Source: RGIG990 sp045589455
GTDB taxonomy: Bacteria; Verrucomicrobiota; Kiritimatiellia; RFP12; UBA3636
DNA length: 64,000 nucleotides
Direction: 5' to 3'
Assembly: GCA_045589455.1 (NCBI GenBank)
Contig: JAZNPC010000070.1
Span: forward strand, 1 to 64,000
A model generated the notes under the pieces. It did no database searches and was not told where the DNA came from. It saw nothing but the letters and a program-made list of their open reading frames with translations. Position 1 is the stretch's first letter. The number at the start of each line of letters is the position of its first letter. The position numbers and the translations under genes are program-made. Below are positions 61,979 through 64,000 of this stretch, piece after piece.

Positions 61979-62004
61979 AAATAATTATTTTGAAGGATTA
62001 AATT

Positions 62005-63000
62005 ATGGATACAAACTATGTTGCTAATGATGCTAGATATACAAAAATGAAGTATCGTCGTTGTGGACAATCTGGACTGCTTTTACCTATGGTTTCTCTT
62101 GGCTTTTGGCATAATTTTGGTTCAGGAATGCCGATAGATAATTCAAGAGCAATGATGCGTACTGCCTTCGATTTAGGAATTACACACTTTGATTTGGCTA
62201 ATAACTATGGTCCTCCAGCAGGAAGTGCAGAGGAAACCTTTGGTAAAATCTTTGCTGAGGATTTCAAGCGTTATCGTGATGAAACAATTATTTCAACAAA
62301 GGCTGGCTATTATATGTGGCCAGGTCCTTATGGTGATTGGGGCTCTCGCAAATATTTGCTTTCCTCTCTAGATCAGAGCTTGAAGCGTATGAAGCTTGAT
62401 TACGTTGATATTTTCTACTCTCATCGTCCTGACCCCAATACACCGCTTGAGGAAACAATGGGTGCTCTTGCAACTGCTGTTCAGCAGGGTAAGGCATTGT
62501 ATGTGGGCATTTCTTCATATAATCAGGAGCAGACCAGTAAGGCAACAGCTATTCTCAAGGATATGGGGGTTAGGTGCTTAATTCATCAGCCATCCTACAA
62601 TATGTTTAATCGTTGGACAGAGGAGGATGGGCTTATCCCTACATTGGGTGAGCTTGGGCTAGGTATGATAGCTTTTTGTCCTCTAGCACAAGGCTTATTG
62701 ACAAATCGCTATTTAAATGGTGTTCCTTCCGATTCTCGTATTGCAAAGGGTGAGTTGAATAAAGATCATTGTAGTGAGGATAAGCTTGCCAAGGTGCGCG
62801 AGATAGGCAAAATAGCAGAGGCTAGGGGAGTTAGCATTGCTCAGCTTGCATTGCTATGGGTATTACGTGATGAGCGCGTGACATCTGCTCTAATTGGTGC
62901 AAGCTCACCAAAGCAGATTATTGAAAATGCTGCTATTGCTGAGATGGAGCCACTAACTTCCTCTGAAATTATGGACATTGAGCGTATACTTGCAAAATAG
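62005..63000 (+). CDS. Aldo/keto reductase, YghZ/GpR-like
   Basis: A 331-residue NADPH-dependent aldo/keto reductase. The sequence MKYRRCGQSGLLLPMVSLGF, ITHFDLANNYGPPAGSAEE (catalytic Asp and Tyr), STKAGYYMWPGPYGDWGSRK (catalytic Lys) and YSHRPDPNTPLEETMGAL (catalytic His) is characteristic of the YghZ branch, which reduces L-glyceraldehyde 3-phosphate or methylglyoxal. GVRCLIHQPSYNMFNRW is also typical. It is the last gene of the presumed operon, and its substrate could be a product of the preceding isomerases. GAAGGATT precedes the ATG. Confidence 0.9.
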   Translation: MDTNYVANDARYTKMKYRRCGQSGLLLPMVSLGFWHNFGSGMPIDNSRAMMRTAFDLGITHFDLANNYGPPAGSAEETFGKIFAEDFKRYRDETIISTKAGYYMWPGPYGDWGSRKYLLSSLDQSLKRMKLDYVDIFYSHRPDPNTPLEETMGALATAVQQGKALYVGISSYNQEQTSKATAILKDMGVRCLIHQPSYNMFNRWTEEDGLIPTLGELGLGMIAFCPLAQGLLTNRYLNGVPSDSRIAKGELNKDHCSEDKLAKVREIGKIAEARGVSIAQLALLWVLRDERVTSALIGASSPKQIIENAAIAEMEPLTSSEIMDIERILAK

Positions 63001-63114
63001 TAATTTTTCATAGTAAAAATATTATATATTTTTTATTGCAAGGGCATAATTTTTTTTGATATTATTTGCGAATTATCGGTGCTTATTATGCCGATGTTCC
63101 AACAAAGGAGACAT

Positions 63115-64000
63115 ATGAAAAACAAACATGACATGGTGGTTGTACTTGACTTTGGTGCTATTAATAGTCAGGCAGCAGCAAAAGAGATTCGTTCATTGAA
63201 TATTTATTGTGAGGTTCTCCCATATTCAGCAAGTGCAGAGCGCATTGCAGAGAAGAATCCAAAGGCTATCGTTTTACAGCGTGGCAAGGCTTGCGGCGAG
63301 GCAACATTCGGTAAAGAGCCAGCAGCTGATTTATCTGCATTCAATGTCCCTGTAATCGATTTAATAGATAGCGAGATCACAGCTGAAGCTCTTGATAAGG
63401 AGCTAGCTAAGTGTGAAATCAACCGCGACTGGACAACTGAGGCATTTATCGAAGAGGCAATTGCTGATATTCGTGAGCAGGTAGGCGACAAGAGAGTGCT
63501 TCTTGCAATGTCTGGCGGTGTTGATTCATCTGTTTGTGCATTGCTTGTTCACAAGGCAGTTGGCAGTCAGCTATCAAGTGTATTTGTTGACCATGGTTTG
63601 ATGCGTAAGGGTGAGCCAGATGAGATTGAGCGAGTATTTGTTAAGCAGTTTGGCGTGAACTTAACACATGTTAAGGGTGAAGAGCGCTTCCTAAAGCGTC
63701 TTGCTGGTGTTGAGGATCCAGAAACAAAGCGCAAGATTATCGGTGAAGAGTTTATTCGTGTATTTGAGGAAGAGGCACGTAAGGCTGGTAAGCCAGAGTT
63801 TCTTGTTCAGGGCACAATTTACCCAGATATCATTGAGAGTGGAGGCGATGGTGGTAAGAAGGTTAAGGCACACCACAATGTTGGCGGTCTTCCAAAGGAT
63901 ATTGAGTTCAAGGGTCTTGTTGAGCCTCTAAAGTATTTGTTTAAGGACGAGGTACGCAAGGTTGCAAAGGCTCTTGGCTTGCCAGATTCAATTGCAAAGC
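63115..64000 (+). CDS. guaA: GMP synthase with truncated glutaminase domain (3' end outside window)
   Basis: The visible 295 residues carry the complete start of the ATP-pyrophosphatase domain: LLAMSGGVDSSVCALL (P-loop, ~residue 130), FVDHGLMRKGEPDEIERVF, FLVQGTIYPDIIESGGDGGK and VKAHHNVGGLP. The N-terminal glutaminase domain, normally ~190-200 residues, is only ~105. It keeps the first strand (VVVLDFGAINSQAAAKEIRS) and NPKAIVLQRGKA, then jumps to the linker INRDWTTEAFIEEAIADIRE. The G-x-C-x-G nucleophile loop and the catalytic His and Glu are missing. The ATG has AAAGGAG at good spacing, so nothing lies upstream. The protein should make GMP from XMP and free ammonia, or recruit a separate glutaminase. 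Confidence 0.9.
   Translation, partial: MKNKHDMVVVLDFGAINSQAAAKEIRSLNIYCEVLPYSASAERIAEKNPKAIVLQRGKACGEATFGKEPAADLSAFNVPVIDLIDSEITAEALDKELAKCEINRDWTTEAFIEEAIADIREQVGDKRVLLAMSGGVDSSVCALLVHKAVGSQLSSVFVDHGLMRKGEPDEIERVFVKQFGVNLTHVKGEERFLKRLAGVEDPETKRKIIGEEFIRVFEEEARKAGKPEFLVQGTIYPDIIESGGDGGKKVKAHHNVGGLPKDIEFKGLVEPLKYLFKDEVRKVAKALGLPDSIAK

Noticed and set aside
1..64000. tRNA, rRNA, tmRNA, CRISPR arrays, prophage genes and complete IS elements
   Set aside because: None was recognised by eye on either strand; a covariance-model scan would be needed to exclude small RNAs.

Overview
The window is an A+T-rich chromosomal segment of a strictly anaerobic, fermentative, sugar-degrading bacterium. Evidence for this lifestyle: a class III (oxygen-sensitive) ribonucleotide reductase with its activase and no aerobic reductase, an iron-dependent alcohol dehydrogenase, xylose isomerase/xylulokinase, several glycosidases (GH16, GH31, GH94, a GH63/trehalase-like enzyme), type III glutamine synthetase and sodium:alanine symporters. 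DUF2723, ThuA-like, MGH1-like and large unrecognised secreted proteins suggest a gut or rumen member of the PVC group (Lentisphaerota/Kiritimatiellota-like). That placement is inference; no rRNA or tRNA gene was seen.

Layout. 1-5.5 kb: end of a DUF2723 membrane protein, a small membrane protein, then xylB-xylA. 5.55-8.98 kb: a compositionally foreign island (two radical-SAM genes, an orphan MobC-like gene, a hairpin-rich oriT-like stretch) bracketed by two diverged 210-bp copies of the xylA 3' end. 9-17 kb: a DUF805-type membrane protein, Fe-ADH, a TIM-barrel isomerase, an RmlD-like reductase and a GH94 phosphorylase. 17.1-20.5 kb: the nrd locus behind an NrdR-like box, in which the glycyl-radical end of NrdD is a separate 60-residue gene, followed by nrdG. 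20.5-32 kb, minus strand: glnN, two AGCS symporters around a GH16 enzyme, a GH63-like enzyme, pyrC and a PurF-like protein with a degenerate glutaminase domain. 32.4-44.2 kb, plus strand: rseP-ispG, a polyprenyl sugar transferase, a CDP-alcohol phosphotransferase, two large secreted proteins and dapF. 44.4-49.4 kb, minus strand: an ABC exporter pair and a GNAT-like acyltransferase. 49.7-56.7 kb: guaB, a phosphoesterase, a ThuA-like protein, a GH31 alpha-xylosidase and a MATE exporter. 56.8-59.3 kb: tandemly duplicated secreted Sel1-repeat genes. 59.4-63 kb: a BadF-type sugar kinase, TIM-barrel isomerase, SIS protein and aldo/keto reductase, probably one catabolic operon. The window ends inside guaA.

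The main surprises are: (i) the split NrdD; (ii) a 76-bp miniature inverted-repeat element present twice, each copy flanked by its own perfect 13-bp direct repeat; (iii) a GMP synthase missing most of its glutaminase domain and a PurF-like protein lacking the glutaminase nucleophile, both suggesting ammonia-driven chemistry; (iv) the xylA-tail-bracketed foreign island with a radical-SAM pair of unknown product. No CRISPR array, complete transposase, integrase or structural RNA gene was found.
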